Assembly (NCBI GenBank): GCA_030248215.1
Contig: JASANG010003345.1
Coordinates: 372,001-436,000 of the forward strand
Direction: 5' to 3'
DNA length: 64,000 bases
Source of the DNA: Enoplolaimus lenunculus
Taxonomy: Eukaryota > Nematoda > Enoplea > Enoplida > Thoracostomopsidae
Shown: positions 11,835 to 22,388 of the stretch, piece after piece
Layout: each line of letters starts with the position of its first letter
Numbering within the stretch: the stretch's first letter is position 1
Program-made: the position numbers and the translations under genes
Notes under the pieces: model-generated
Told to the model about the DNA's origin: nothing
Seen by the model: the letters and a program-made list of their open reading frames with translations, nothing else
Databases searched by the model: none

Positions 11835-12219
11835 CAGGGTGCAACCGGAATTACAATTTACCGGAACCGGAATTTGAAAATTTTACCGGAACCGGAACCG
11901 GAAAGTGAAAAACGCATTTCACCAAAAATTTCATTTTAATCGTATTTTTTTCTCTATTATTTGTGAAATAACCTTAGTCGAACATAGGTATTTATTTTAT
12001 TTGTTGTATTTTAGATTTTCATCATCGACTGAAGTGAAATCCACCAGCAATGGCTTATATTTGGAGTACAATTGGCTTTCAAAAGAGATTCTTAAAAATT
12101 AGCAAAGTTAAGAAAACGGCCAAATTATAATACCGGAATTTTTAAATCCGGTAAAAATTTACCGGAACCGGAACCGGAAGGTGAAAAAATGCCGGAACCG
12201 GAATTCCGGTTGCACCCTG
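11835..12219. mobile_element. hAT-like MITE, GGAACC-hexamer family, perfect TSD
   Basis: It has the same ends as the copy at 6941. The octamer CTGCTGGT flanks it at 11827-11834 and 12220-12227. Its body is nearly identical to those at 6941 and 14130. It cuts off the RBM48-like fragment on its right. Confidence 0.92.
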
Positions 12220-12227
12220 CTGCTGGT

Positions 12228-12510
12228 TGTTATATATACTGCCTACAGTAGCTGAAAGAAAATGTGTAAAACTAACGAAGTTCATGATATATACAAACCT
12301 TGCATTGGATACTTCTTTGAACGTTTCACGCGCAGTTTCACAAAACTCATCAGAAGTCGGGTATTCTGGCAGCACACGAACAATGGGAAATCTTGAACAT
12401 CTTATTTCGTTGCCAAAACGACGACATCGTTTCGTCAATTCAACTATCACGTTTAGCGACGGCACAGATTGAATTAGTATAAAACGAGACTCCGAGTTTA
12501 CAGTATACAC
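12228..12510 (-). pseudogene. RBM48-like RNA-binding exon fragment
   Basis: On the minus strand an acceptor (TGAATTGCAG at 12511-12520) opens directly into VYTVNSESRFILIQSVP. This matches the start of the RRM of RNA-binding protein 48 as I remember it (human VYTINLESQYLLIQGVP). Further on, VLPEYPTSDEFCETARETF resembles the PEF...EET.KKL segment that follows the RRM. The middle of the RRM, including the RNP1 region, appears to be missing. A possible donor GCAAG/GTTTGT lies at 12299/12298. RBM48 works with ARMC7 in minor (U12) spliceosome function. The frame is open to 12228, where it abuts the target duplication of the MITE at 11835. No other RBM48 exon is visible nearby, so a decayed or relocated fragment is more likely than an active gene. 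Confidence 0.5.
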
Positions 12511-12534
12511 CTGCAATTCAGAAGTATCGCTTTG

Positions 12535-13135
12535 GGTGCAAACGGAATTAATTCAGTTCCAGTTTCGGTTCTAATTGCAGGTATAAACTGAATCGGAATC
12601 ATACTTTTTCATCGTGTCTAGCCTGTATTACGTATATGTTTACAATTTTGAGCAAAATTTGCGTGCAGGTCTCTTAAGTTTCATAACAACCGGTGCTTAT
12701 ATCAGTTTTGTAATATACGAACAAAAATTATTATATACCTATATACCAGGGATCGACCAAATATCGAGTTTAATATAAGGCAAATAATCGACATCCGTAT
12801 CCGGCTCCAGTATGCGGTATAGAAGTACCGGATGGCGGATACCGAATATTTCCGGTTGTGGTGTTCCAAATATAAAAAAGCTGCTTTTTACACGTCGACT
12901 TACTAGATATTTTGCAGCGACTGGACGAGGTTTGGCTGGTTTCGGTCTCAGTCTCAGTTTTTTGAGTCAGGGTAATTTTCAAATAGAGACCAAAGGAGAA
13001 AGGCAAGTTCTCGTTTTTTCTGCTCAACGTTCAGAATAAACGGACGTCAGTTGTATTTGTTGATTTTTACTATAGATTTTTTGCTGTTTCAGTAATGTCA
13101 AACCACAGACAGTTGTATTTATAAGTGACATTTAA
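12535..13135. repeat. Mosaic of MITE fragments
   Basis: GGGTGCAAACGGAATTAATTC at about 12535 is a family-end fragment. CCAGGGATCGACCAAATATC at about 12747 belongs to the CAGGGATCGACCGG family. GGTTTCGGTCTCAGTCTCAG near 12940 belongs to the GGTCTC family. No intact element or gene is visible. Confidence 0.5.
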
Positions 13136-13630
13136 GGAATCGTGCCAAAAACTCAGAAGTTCCGATTAACACTAAAATATCATTTTGATAAACGCTAAAA
13201 AGCGTTTATTACGTATTAATAGTTTAAATATATACTGGCGATTGATGATTCATTTTCGTTGGTAAAAAGTTGAAAGCGAAATTTTGACACTAAAAGCGTT
13301 CGATATTTTATCGTCCTCTTTGGCGTGGGGTCGTTTTATACTCTTGTATATGTGTTTGTCAGTGTGTTTTTGCTAAAAATGAAATTTTGTGGTAATTTTT
13401 TGTTTCATGTTATAAATTCTGAGCAGATGCAACATTTCATTATGCAAGACTGACACAGAAGTACGAAAAAGTTAGAAAAATTTTGTTTGTCTTCCCTGCA
13501 AATTATTTCAATTTTGTTAATAAACTGTTTCTATTGCTTTTCGCAAAACTAGAGGATTAAATAGTTGAAAATTTGCTTAAGCCATTTTTAGCTAGTTTTC
13601 TAAAAAGTCCAACAGTAATTCGGCAATGAA
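13136..13630. other. Intergenic AT-rich DNA
   Basis: Nothing is recognisable apart from A/T-rich sequence. Confidence 0.4.
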
Positions 13631-13735
13631 AATTATTTCAAATTCCGGTTCCTGTTAGTGTTCCGGTTTCCTGCAAATTCAATTCCTGTTCCTATTCTTG
13701 TTCCGGCAATATTGATTTCCTGTTGGAACCCTGAT
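13631..13735. mobile_element. End fragment of a TTCCTGTTCC-type MITE
   Basis: The words TTCCGGTTCCTGTT and CAATTCCTGTTCCTATTC lead to GTTGGAACCCTG. Similar words occur at 52425 and at 54007-54110, the latter ending GTTGTAACCCTG. Confidence 0.4.
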
Positions 13736-14129
13736 ATTTTATATAATAGCATTCCACTGGAGCCTGGCCCGGCTCTAGTATTGGGGTCTAAGCCACCAGG
13801 TCCAAGGCCAGGCCAATACTCAGTTTACCGGACTCAAATATTGGATGGAATTTTAGATGACCTGATGGGTCTTAAAGAGCCGACTAAGCATCTGGTGTCG
13901 CTGTCAGGTAAACATTTTAAAGAATGAACTTGTATTTATTTTTTGGATAAGATTAGCGCATGTTATTCGACTCAGCGTTTCATTTCGCATCAAAAACATG
14001 TTTGTCCAGCAGTAAACGGCAACGTACTTGAACAAAACAGAATGCCTTCTTCAATCAAATCTGTTGCCCTGGTTCGTACCAAACCCGGCGCCTAAAGCCG
14101 TGGTTCTGGCCTCTGAGAAACCTTAGTAA

Positions 14130-14526
14130 CAGGGTGCAACCGGAATTACAATTTACCGGAACCGGAACCGGAATTTGAAAATTTTACCGGAACCGGAACC
14201 GGAAAATGAAAAATGCATTTCACCAAAAATTTCATTTTAATCTTATTTTTTGCTCTATTATTTGTGAAATAACCTTAGTCGACCATAGGTATTTATTTTA
14301 TTTGTTGTATTTTAGATTTTCATCATCGACTGAAGTGAAATCCACCATCAATGGCTTATATTCGGAGTACAAGTGGCTTTCAAAAGAGATTCTTAAAAAT
14401 TAGCAAAGTTAAGAAAACGGCCAAATTATAATACCGGAATTTTTAAATCCGGTAAAAATTTACCGGAACCGGAACCGGAAGGTGAAAAAATGCCGGAACC
14501 GGAACCGGAATTCCGGTTGCACCCTG
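14130..14526. mobile_element. hAT-like MITE, GGAACC-hexamer family, perfect TSD
   Basis: CTTAGTAA flanks it at 14122-14129 and 14527-14534. Subterminal tracts of two to three GGAACC units lie at both ends. The interior is nearly identical to the 11835 copy. Confidence 0.93.
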
Positions 14527-14620
14527 CTTAGTAACAATTTATATCACTTGAAAATCGTAAAATTATATATTAAAAATTTCGTTTACACCGAAAAATCAAA
14601 AATTTTACCTTAACAGCAGT

Positions 14621-14895
14621 ATCTTTTCTTCCCTGTCTGTGTCCGTCTAGGTAGGAGCCGGGACATCAGACCTTTTACTAAGCAGCTGGAAAAGCGGGCT
14701 CGAGCGGGGATCGAACTCTCAGCCTACGGATCCTTAGACGAACACTCTACCACTGCGCTACGCAGCCCGCCTCTCCAACTGTTTCTATCGTCGACTATAT
14801 GTGTCGACATTGTGCTGCCAGCAAGCATACAGCACAGCGTGCATTGCATTTATTGCATATGCACAAGGACAAGCATGTCTCACATGCTTACAGTC
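14621..14895 (-). mobile_element. tRNA-derived SINE-like repeat, copy 1
   Basis: On the minus strand, 14771 to 14694 reads as a tRNA-like module. GCGGGCT pairs with AGCCCGC as a 7-bp acceptor stem. A box A (TAGCGCAGTGGTAGAG) and a box B (GTTCGATCC) are present. The copy at 30897-31170 matches it on both sides: about 125 bp before the tRNA-like part (GCATGTGAGACATGCTT, ACATATAGTCGAC, CAGTTGGAGAG) and about 65 bp after it (TGCTTAGTAAAAGGTCTG, CCTACCTAG). The anticodon arm does not fold well, so a working tRNA is unlikely. Confidence 0.75.
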
Positions 14896-14991
14896 TGTAA
14901 TTCAAACGAGTATAACAAAACGGTGCTTGTATGTGATGTTGTCGCTGAACTCTGAAGTTATCCTGCGACCACCAGACGTCATTTAGTTGAT

Positions 14992-15035
14992 AGGTCTGAA
15001 GTCCCGGTTCCTACCTAGACTGACAGCGAGCACTG
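14992..15035 (+). mobile_element. Tail fragment of the same SINE-like family
   Basis: GGTCTGAAGTCCCGGTTCCTACCTAGACTGACA matches the 3' tail shared by the copies at 14621 (minus strand) and 30897 (plus strand). No tRNA-like part is attached. Confidence 0.6.
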
Positions 15036-15830
15036 ATTAAACCAGGTTACTACTAAAATTGTGGCAACACAGCAGCGATGGGCGATCTCGGTCTCGGTTT
15101 GCCTCGGTATTTGGCTTGCTTACTTCAAAGCAAGCATTACTGAAAAATACGATCATAAGAAAAGCAGATGATTAAGTGAAATGTTAAATTAATGTCAAAT
15201 ACACGACAAACTGTTAAGCAAACCTGCGGAACACTAGCTAAGTTGTCGAAACACAATACTCAAATACGGAGAAAACCTCTATATTTTTATTAACAACCGA
15301 AATTTTTTTAATCCATTTTGTGGTATTCCTTTGACACTAAGCAGGACAGAGCTGCTACCGACATGCCCCACACATTGAAAGTTATTATGGATACAGCTAG
15401 ATTGTTGGTAAAGTACTTTTGTAATGTTCTCCTCGTGTATAAAAGAAGCAACACTGCTTTGAGTGGCGGCCTGGAGGCGGTAGCCCTGCATTCTTCTTAG
15501 TGTCCTTTTAAATTGCGGGGGTTCAGTGATGACTGCCTCCACACTGTGCGAATTGGACGAACAAATGATGTTGTTCGGTTTCTTAATAAAAGCAGTAGGG
15601 GGAACAAAGCCGCTCTGGGGATAACCACAACGGTGTCGAGACTCGAGATATGTTACAAATTTCAAAAGCTGACGAAATTTCGCGTTTTTCTATTCTCGCG
15701 TTCCTTGCATAAAAGTTTTAGCACAATATTGCGAAAAATTGCCAAGACTTCGTATTAAACATGTGCGTGAAACCGATCGATTCACAATGAACACATACTG
15801 AAGCAAAAGTAACAAATCATCATTAACTGC
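15036..15830. other. Intergenic DNA; GGTCTC fragment and an unassigned minus-strand frame
   Basis: GATGGGCGATCTCGGTCTCGG near 15079 is a GGTCTC-family fragment. A 128-codon minus-strand open frame (15279-15665) contains CGYPQSGFVPPTAF and LKKFRLLIKI but no domain I recognise, and a plus-strand frame overlaps it. I do not call a gene. Confidence 0.35.
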
Positions 15831-15834
15831 ATAA

Positions 15835-15950
15835 TTTCGCCTTATCTTCGGTTCACTTGATGCTTCGGCTCCGGCAAGTTTGTTGACCTCCGGCTTCGTT
15901 ATTTTTAATCTACGGTCGCAGCAGCATTACTTCCGGTCTGCGGGACAATC
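15835..15950. mobile_element. Degenerate fragment of GGCTCC-hexamer MITE
   Basis: CTTCGGCTCCGGCAAGTTTG and TTGACCTCCGGCTTCG match the right half of the element at 29917-30295. Confidence 0.5.
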
Positions 15951-16830
15951 TTGACAGCAGAACAGTGGGAATATCCGGATCACCAATACTGGGACAACCA
16001 GGACAGCAGGACCGCCGAGACAACGCATCAGGGCGCATCAGGACAGGCGGGCGCAATCGGATCCCGAGAGGGGGAACGGGGCGGGGGCTACGCGCCCCGT
16101 CAGAATTTTTTTGCTATAAAATGGTAGTGGTGTACCTTCCTATTTTCCCCTCAGAAAATTTTATGATGATAAAATGCTGAGGTCCCTACCTAACTATTTT
16201 TCGCTGCCAATGGCCTATAGCATACAATAAAAATTGCGTTTCATAACGCTTGCCAGCCCGCTATGTCAGAAATTTCTGGACCGCCTATGCAGGCTTTAGA
16301 ACCGGAAAAACAGGGCAATTGGACATATGAACAACCGGGACAGCTGGACGACCGAGACGGCAGGACAATCGGGGCAGCAGGATAGCAGGGTCGTGGGACA
16401 GCCGTGACAGCACGATATGCCTGAACAGCGCGATATGTCGGAACAGGACATTAGGAGCAGCTGAGCAAAATGGATAGCCCAGACAGCATAACAGCCGGAA
16501 CAACAGGACATACGGCACAGTCGGCAGAGCAGTGCAGTCCGTACAGCAGGACAGCCAAAGTAGCACGACATCCGGAATAGCAGAACAGCCCGAAAACAGG
16601 ACAGCAGAAACAGAACAGCCGGGAAAGCAGCACAGCAGAACAATACAACCGGTACTGAAAAACAGCCGGGACAACAGAGCAACTAGGAAAGCTGGAAAAC
16701 GCAGGACAGCAAAACAGCAGAACAGCGGGAACAACAGGACAACTGGGACAAGATGTGTATGAAGCCGCAGGACAGACGGACAGCAGGACAGCAGGACATT
16801 CGGTGGTACAGAGTTTTAAAACCACTACTA
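15951..16830. repeat. Degenerate GGACAGC minisatellite
   Basis: The word GGACAGC recurs about every 9 bp with much variation (GGACAGCAGGACAGC, GGACAACAGGACA). The clearest stretches are 15985-16050 and 16305-16800, interrupted by a GGATCC-type MITE at 16055-16275. Cys/Pro-rich minus-strand open frames across it are artefacts of the repeat. Confidence 0.75.
16055..16275. mobile_element. GGATCC-type MITE with G/C-run ends
   Basis: GGGGGCTACGCGCCCCGTCAG, then AATTTTTTTGCTATAAAATGG, then CCGCTATGTCAGAAATTTCTGG. The copies at 32694-32850 and 55082-55310 share this order of words. Confidence 0.55.
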
Positions 16831-16849
16831 TCATGGAAATAAATCGCTC

Positions 16850-17200
16850 AACAGGGCCCAAATCAACATTTCAATTGCACATGCACAGACTTGTAAAAAA
16901 AGAAAAAACTTGGTGTAAACAAGTTCAAAACGTTGATTTTGTATCGACAACATACGCTGCTTGAGTGCTACCCTTTTAGACGTGTATTTTTCAGTGATTG
17001 ACCTGAGTCCAACCCTATCATTGAATAACGCTCATTTCACTGGTTATTAAAATCAACGCCCAATTTCCCGTAAGATTTCTGTGGACATTCAATACATATA
17101 ATGCGAAACGAAGGTGAAACTTCTGAACTCGCATGCTCCGCTCTCGAACCTTAATTGAGTGCTGTCTGATATGATTCTCTGGTTGCTTTAACTCCCATTT
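16850..17200. other. Spacer between two opposed minisatellites
   Basis: It is AT-rich and no gene is visible. Confidence 0.4.
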
Positions 17201-17203
17201 GCC

Positions 17204-17396
17204 CTTCTGTCCCAACTGTCCCATCTGTCCACACTGTCCCATCTGTCCAAACTGTTCCACCTGTCCCATTTGTCCCAACTGTCCCATCTGTTCCAAGTGT
17301 CCCACTGTCCCATCTGTCCCATTTATCCCGACTGTCCCATCTGTCCCAAGTGTCCCATCTGTCCCAACTGTCCCGTTTGTTTCAACTGTCCCATCC
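17204..17396. repeat. 9-bp CTGTCCCAT / CTGTCCCAA minisatellite
   Basis: About 21 units alternate mainly between CCCATCTGT and CCCAACTGT. Its reverse complement carries GGACAG every 9 bp, the same core as the array at 15951-16830 but in opposite orientation. Cys/Pro-rich open frames across it are artefacts. Confidence 0.85.
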
Positions 17397-17585
17397 CTAA
17401 AACTGTTCCGACCCTACTCAATGCATTGCCCTGATGCGCATAGCAGATTGGTTTTACCAGCAAATCGAGACAAAATAAGGTGGCTTTAGCAGCGACACTT
17501 TGCTTAATACGTCACGGCGAAAAGAAAAACAACCGATTCAATAATAATAACAAAACGTACAAAAATCGCGTCATGAAAGGGCGCC

Positions 17586-17740
17586 AGGCAGGGCTCAACC
17601 CTCCCGCTGAAAAATTTTTTGCACCCCTAGAGAATTTTCGACCTTGGTTGTAAAACTCATTGAAAACCCTTGAATGCCCAACTGAAAAATTTTTAACCCC
17701 CCCCCCCCCCCGCTATCAAGTTGAGCTGGCTACGAACCCG
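17586..17740 (-). mobile_element. CGTAGCCAG-type short interspersed repeat, copy
   Basis: It reads on the minus strand as CGGGTTCGTAGCCAGCTCAA, then a G-run, GAAAAATTTTT and CAAGGGTTTTCAATGAG. The plus-strand C-run at about 17697-17711 is the G-run of this family. Related copies lie at 18247, 21679, 23779, 27187, 30758 and 36105. Confidence 0.7.
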
Positions 17741-17744
17741 TCAA

Positions 17745-17905
17745 AGAACGAACCAGCTACTGTAGTTGTTAAACAATATGGCCAGTGTAAAGAACACGAA
17801 GCCTACAGCGTAAGCCAAAGCCTAAGCCTAAGCGTAAGAATCAGTTTATTTCTAAGCCTAAGCAAAAAAAATTAGTCTAAAGCTTAAACTGACTCTATTC
17901 ATAGC
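17745..17905. mobile_element. TTAGGC-hexamer repeat, copy
   Basis: CATTGGCC-like, then GTAAGCC, AAGCCTAAGCCTAAGCGTAAG and TTAGTCTAAAGCTTAAACTG. The same words occur in the copies at 58270, 58650, 61295 and 61947. Confidence 0.55.
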
Positions 17906-18246
17906 TCCTCCGGAAAACGATCCGGCCCTGTTCTATACATGGGCCAACAATATATAGCAACCGTAGCAAGCCATCGCTCATATAAAAGAAAAGTGTGTTC
18001 ATTTCACCGCTGTATATTTAGTGCTCGATGTTGGCGCTAAATGTGACGTCACTTTTACCATTGGCGCGTTCATAATATGTGTGTGTGGCTGGCTATTTTT
18101 GTTTGCTTCAAAACACGACGTATTTTGTTTTGTTTGTACCGTATATGCAGAGGAGAGATCGTTGTAGTAGTTGTGTCACTTTGAATATGGTAATATAAAA
18201 AAGTGAATGTAAAGAGACTGTTTTGAACCTTGCCGTTATGTCGTAG

Positions 18247-18413
18247 ACGGGCTCGTAGCCAAGGGGGGACCATGGGTGGGGATCAGCCGCGCTGGAAAAT
18301 TTTTTAGCGTTCCTAGAAAAGTTTCACCTTTGCTTGTAAGTCAGCGAAAACCCTTGTATCCCCCTCTTGAAAAATCTGTAGGCCCCCCCAGCAAGATGAG
18401 CTGGCTAAGGGTC
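18247..18413 (+). mobile_element. CGTAGCCAG-type repeat, copy
   Basis: GGGCTCGTAGCCAAGGGGGG opens the copy and GCAAGATGAGCTGGCTA closes it. Between them are two AAAATTTTTT blocks separated by GCTTGTAAGTCAGCGAAAACC. Confidence 0.6.
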
Positions 18414-19065
18414 TTGACGTAGACATATTGAGACGACAGATAGGCGGATACAAGATAGATATTGGTGTGGCCAAGAGATCAGTAACACGGAACGCTATTT
18501 TATGTACGAAATTTTTTGGCTGGATCCAAAATATTGTAAAGTTTGTTATGTGTTTTTCTTGTTTTTCCAAAAGTTTCGGAATCGGATATATCATCCCTCG
18601 AGTTGTATGCGCCCCTGTGAATATCGTGCAGCTTATACAGTTTCCAAGGTATGTGAGTATTTTTGCTTCAGTCTACAGACCTGCTGTATTAAACACTGTG
18701 CACACTTTGCAGATGTTTGTACAGGTTCGTTCGTACCCATTCGCTATGTTGTGGTGTCTTGTTGGGTAAAGCAAGCGGCGGCTTGAAGGAAAATTTATCG
18801 TGGGAATTTGTTGTCAGGCATGAGTTCAAAAACCTCTGTGGAACAAAGTTGATCACCGTTGCATAATCAACTTTCCCACCACAAGGATAACCCTCACAGT
18901 AAAAATTGTTACATTCTGTTCGCAGGGAGTCCGGGAGCTGTCGCCCTCTTATCCCCCAAGTTCAAGGGACCCCAAGCAAGGCGACACCTCCGCACTAAGC
19001 AGCTTGTTCAACACTAATATTTTATATAAAATAAACTTTGATAGCGTGTTTTTACAGTCCAGTGT
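18414..19065. other. Intergenic DNA
   Basis: Overlapping open frames at 18428-18786 have no domain or splice support. I see no gene. Confidence 0.4.
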
Positions 19066-19170
19066 AAGAACCGCTTAGAGCGGGGGCTTAGAGAACGACA
19101 GCCCCCATCGTGTGTTTAGCGTCCCTTAAACTTAGTGAAGACGATTCTGGGGGCAGCAGCACCCAAATTG
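19066..19170. repeat. GAACCGCTTAG dispersed repeat, copy
   Basis: AGAACCGCTTAGAGCGGGGG and GGGGGCAGCAGC recur at 32496-32600 as GAACCGCTTAGTGCGGAGGG and GGGGGCGGCAGCC. Confidence 0.55.
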
Positions 19171-19448
19171 GAAATGAAAAAGTATCTCTTATATTTGGAG
19201 ACATTCTGTTACAGAACATTTTGAAACGTTATAATTGTAGGTGAATACTGTACTTGTAAAACAACTGAAAAGTTCCCTCCCCCGCGCATTCTAGTTGTGT
19301 GGGAAAAAGTAAAATAAAAGTGCCGCATGTAATATTTTTCGGGTTCTCACGTTCCGCACGACGGCTGTTTTATTGAAATTATTTAGTATGAAGTATACAA
19401 ACCCACTTGTTGTTGCAAGAATTATAATATATTTAATGGCGGACTTAT

Positions 19449-19622
19449 GGTTGCGCTATAGTTTTGTTGACGTCCACGCCGTCCGTCACCCGTCCGGCGC
19501 CGTACGTCACCGTATGGCGCCATGTGTCACCGGGCTGTATCGTACGCAAATAACTCACGTACGATAACGTATGGTACGAACGGTAACGGACGGCGCTGGA
19601 CGTCGAGTATAGCGCAACGCTT
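19449..19622. mobile_element. GC-rich foldback MITE (GGTTGCGCTATA type)
   Basis: The ends GGTTGCGCTATA and TATAGCGCAAC are inverted. The interior is rich in GTCCGTCACC/GGTAACGGACGGCGC palindromic words, unlike the AT-rich surroundings. Confidence 0.65.
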
Positions 19623-20029
19623 TTGATCCGGCAATGATTGTGTTTTTATTCAACTCAACCTTAGTCTCTATATATAAACGTCCTAGATTTAGTTCATCTG
19701 GGTATCGGATCGGTACTATCCTATCGTATATACCATTGGCTATTGCAAGCTACCAAGTATTCGTTTGCCATTTCCGTTACAGGGAAGCTAATTCAAAACA
19801 CAAATATGCAACAATTTTCAAAATCTAACCATTTTTGGGCAAACGCCGGCTGGGGGGATAACCGAAAAGACCCGCTCAGCCTTTTTTGAGATGAAGCACT
19901 CATAGGTCAAACCCTTTCTGGGGCGGCGGCAGAATTTACTATATATTATTGCATTTGCGCACAACGGACCAGCATATCTAACATGCTTGCACGCATATAC
20001 TATGGTTGCGCTCAAAGTAACATTGGCGA

Positions 20030-20142
20030 TATATTAGGGTTACGCTATACTGTTTTTGACGCGCGGCGCCGTCCGTCACACGCATGGTAACGAACGGCGC
20101 GGTGACAGATGGCGCCGTACGTCAAATATAGTGCAACCCTTA
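20030..20142. mobile_element. GC-rich foldback MITE, shorter copy
   Basis: TTAGGGTTACGCTATACTG pairs with ATATAGTGCAACCCTTA. The interior is GGCGCCGTCCGTCAC and GGCGCCGTACGTCA. A TA or TTA target site is possible. Confidence 0.7.
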
Positions 20143-20456
20143 TTGTAAAGCCAGTAAAAGTGTATCTGTAAAATTTGTATGCTTCCATGCCACTTCTTCA
20201 ATTCTCCACTTCATTTTGTCAGTAACTGTTCGATAAGACCATTGCTTGTATAAGCTAACATTAAAAATATGAGAGCAAAGTAGTGATAAAAATGTATTAA
20301 GGTTACGACAGCATTTTAATATGTTCTTAATACTTGATCATTGATGACTCACTATTTTTCAGCTGTTTCACGTTTTGCTACTAGTGTAGTCTGTGTATTT
20401 ACGTTTTTTACCGGTCGTATATAGTTGAATTTACACTTTCTTCACAAATAACTGTT

Positions 20457-20625
20457 CGGTGTGCGCTATACTCGCAGCGCACCGCCGGACGCCGCTGCGC
20501 GCTTTGATAAAATTTGTTTATTAAAAATTGTACGCCATTAAAGAGATTTTGCGTATGTTTTTGTTTGGAACAGGTAGCGGCGTTCGGCGGCGAGCGGTGG
20601 TGTCCGGCACAGGCCTTTGTATGCC
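20457..20625. mobile_element. GC-rich foldback MITE, diverged copy
   Basis: GTGCGCTATACTCGCAGCGC and CGCCGGACGCCGC face GGCGTTCGGCGGCGAGCGG across an AT-rich centre with TTATTAAAAATTG. The same centre occurs in the copy at 27725. Confidence 0.5.
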
Positions 20626-20639
20626 CGTCGTGAAACATG

Positions 20640-21345
20640 TTTAGCCCCCTAGCAATGTGAGTCGGCTACGGGCTTGGGGCTCAGCGTGGACGCCAAAAAG
20701 TGCTCGTAGCACACTATTCTATAAATATGTGGTGACTTTTTGTTGGGGGGAACCTAAACAACCACCAATTCTCGCAAATGCAGCTACCATTGGTGTGGAA
20801 GTTTGCTGGGAAGGCTAAATTTTTTCTATAGGTTCAGTGCCTACGATGCCTACTGGCACAAGTGAATCCAAAAGATTTTCACCGGAAAAGGCAAAATAAA
20901 ACTCGTGAGCGAAACGTCAAACGCAAATTTTAGCATTAAATCTAAATACAAAAAGTAAATTGCTTTTGATCCCCATTCAGGTACAATGGCATAGATGGCC
21001 GATTCGACCGTTTGGCTGTCAGCGTCTTCCGCCTTCGACTTTTGTTTTGGGAAGGCCTTTTATAGTAACATGGGCCAGTTTTTTAACGAATACCCAGTCA
21101 TTGTATACACCAAAACTGTGCGCGCAAAACGCCGTTTGCAATTGCAATTCACTACACTGTGAGCAGCAGCAGCAGTCTGTCACGGTGCTTTGAAAATGTA
21201 AAATGTGCAATGCGTACAATAGATTTTATATACGGAGGGGTGGGCGCCGGCTGTCTGTACTGATTATATTATGAGAATTTGACGCCACTCTGGCGCTGTA
21301 GTCTAATTCCGTATAAATACGTTCATATATCTTATTATTATTACT
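20640..21345. other. Intergenic DNA with a CGTAGCC fragment
   Basis: TAGCCCCCTAGCAATGTGAG followed by TCGGCTACGGGCTTG at 20641-20677 is an end of the CGTAGCCAG family. I see no gene in the remainder. Confidence 0.45.
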
Positions 21346-21547
21346 ACTACTACTGATGTTGTTGTTTGTTTGTGTTTAATTTTATACATTTGACGTTGTT
21401 TCTTCACAAGCGCTGTGTTTTTGTGTTGTAGTGTATATCTTAATATCGTACATATATCGTATTTTTAGTACTACTGATGTTGTTGTGTTTGTTTGTGTTT
21501 ATTTTATAGATTTGACGTTGTTTCTTCGCAATCGCTGTGTTTTGTGT
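21346..21547. repeat. Direct duplication of about 80 bp
   Basis: ACTACTGATGTTGTTG through GACGTTGTTTCTTC and CGCTGTGTTT occurs at about 21348-21425 and again at 21468-21547, with a few differences. Confidence 0.7.
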
Positions 21548-21678
21548 TATAGTTTGTCTTTTACGTATTCTCTATACATAATACACCTTCGATGTTCTAG
21601 TGTTGATGGAAATATGTATATTTGTATTTATTTTATTTGAAGCGTTTGTCAGTGGGGCTCCCGTCACTATATGACCAG

Positions 21679-21825
21679 GTCCATAGCCAGGTCACTTTGC
21701 TAGGGGGGTGGCTAGAAATTTGTCACGAGGGGCATACAAGGGTTTTTGTTGACTTACAGGCAAAGTTGTAAATCTTCTAGGGGTGCCAAAATTTTTCCAT
21801 CGGACTGAGCCGGGCCCGACGATGA
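21679..21825 (+). mobile_element. CGTAGCCAG-type repeat, diverged copy
   Basis: CCATAGCCAGGTCACTTTGCTAG, then GGCATACAAGGGTTTTTG and AATCTTCTAGGGGTGCC follow the family order. Confidence 0.65.
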
Positions 21826-22388
21826 GTTGTTTTCGTATATTTTTTATAAATTTACGTGATATTTTGTTTGTGTATAGGTTTTTAACGTTCAATAGGGTTG
21901 TTTTCAAGATGGATGAGATGTATTTTTGCGTTGTATGTGTGAGAAACTTGGGCAGTGTGTGATGAATCGTTTGTGTTTATGCTATTTTTAGCTGGACGAG
22001 ACGACATAATAAAAAGTATAGATGAAACAGCGAAAAAGTTTCAAGGAAGTATACTAGAATAACCGGTAGAGTTTCATCCAATATGAAGCCATGATGCGAA
22101 ATACGTCGCTTGATCCAGCGATCTTCGATGAGTGTGTACTTTTTATTTAGTTTGACCGTTTCTGTACAATGCATTCGTAATCATATTGAATTAGAGATAA
22201 AAGTTGAACTCAAAATCTCGATATAGTAATAATTATTAGCTAAATCATCGGGGTAAACGAAATTTTTACAGTAAAAAAGATAACTGCTTTATCCCCTTAG
22301 CTCTAGGCAGCAAACGATGACATTCGTATTCGGCTTCGGCATTTGGTATGAAATTACGTTCTGATTGTGGCCCTGAATACATCAAAAT
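21826..22388. other. Intergenic DNA
   Basis: I see no gene or clear repeat. It ends with the octamer ATCAAAAT, the left target duplication of the next MITE. Confidence 0.4.

Noticed and set aside
14694-14771. Functional tRNA gene on the minus strand
   Set aside because: The acceptor stem and boxes are good, but the anticodon arm does not fold and the same module recurs within a longer repeat.
16285-16861. Overlapping Cys/Leu/Pro-rich minus-strand proteins
   Set aside because: They lie entirely in the degenerate GGACAGC minisatellite and look like translated repeat.
17018-17489. MGQ/CPNCPIC repeat proteins
   Set aside because: They are a translation of the 9-bp CTGTCCCAT minisatellite.
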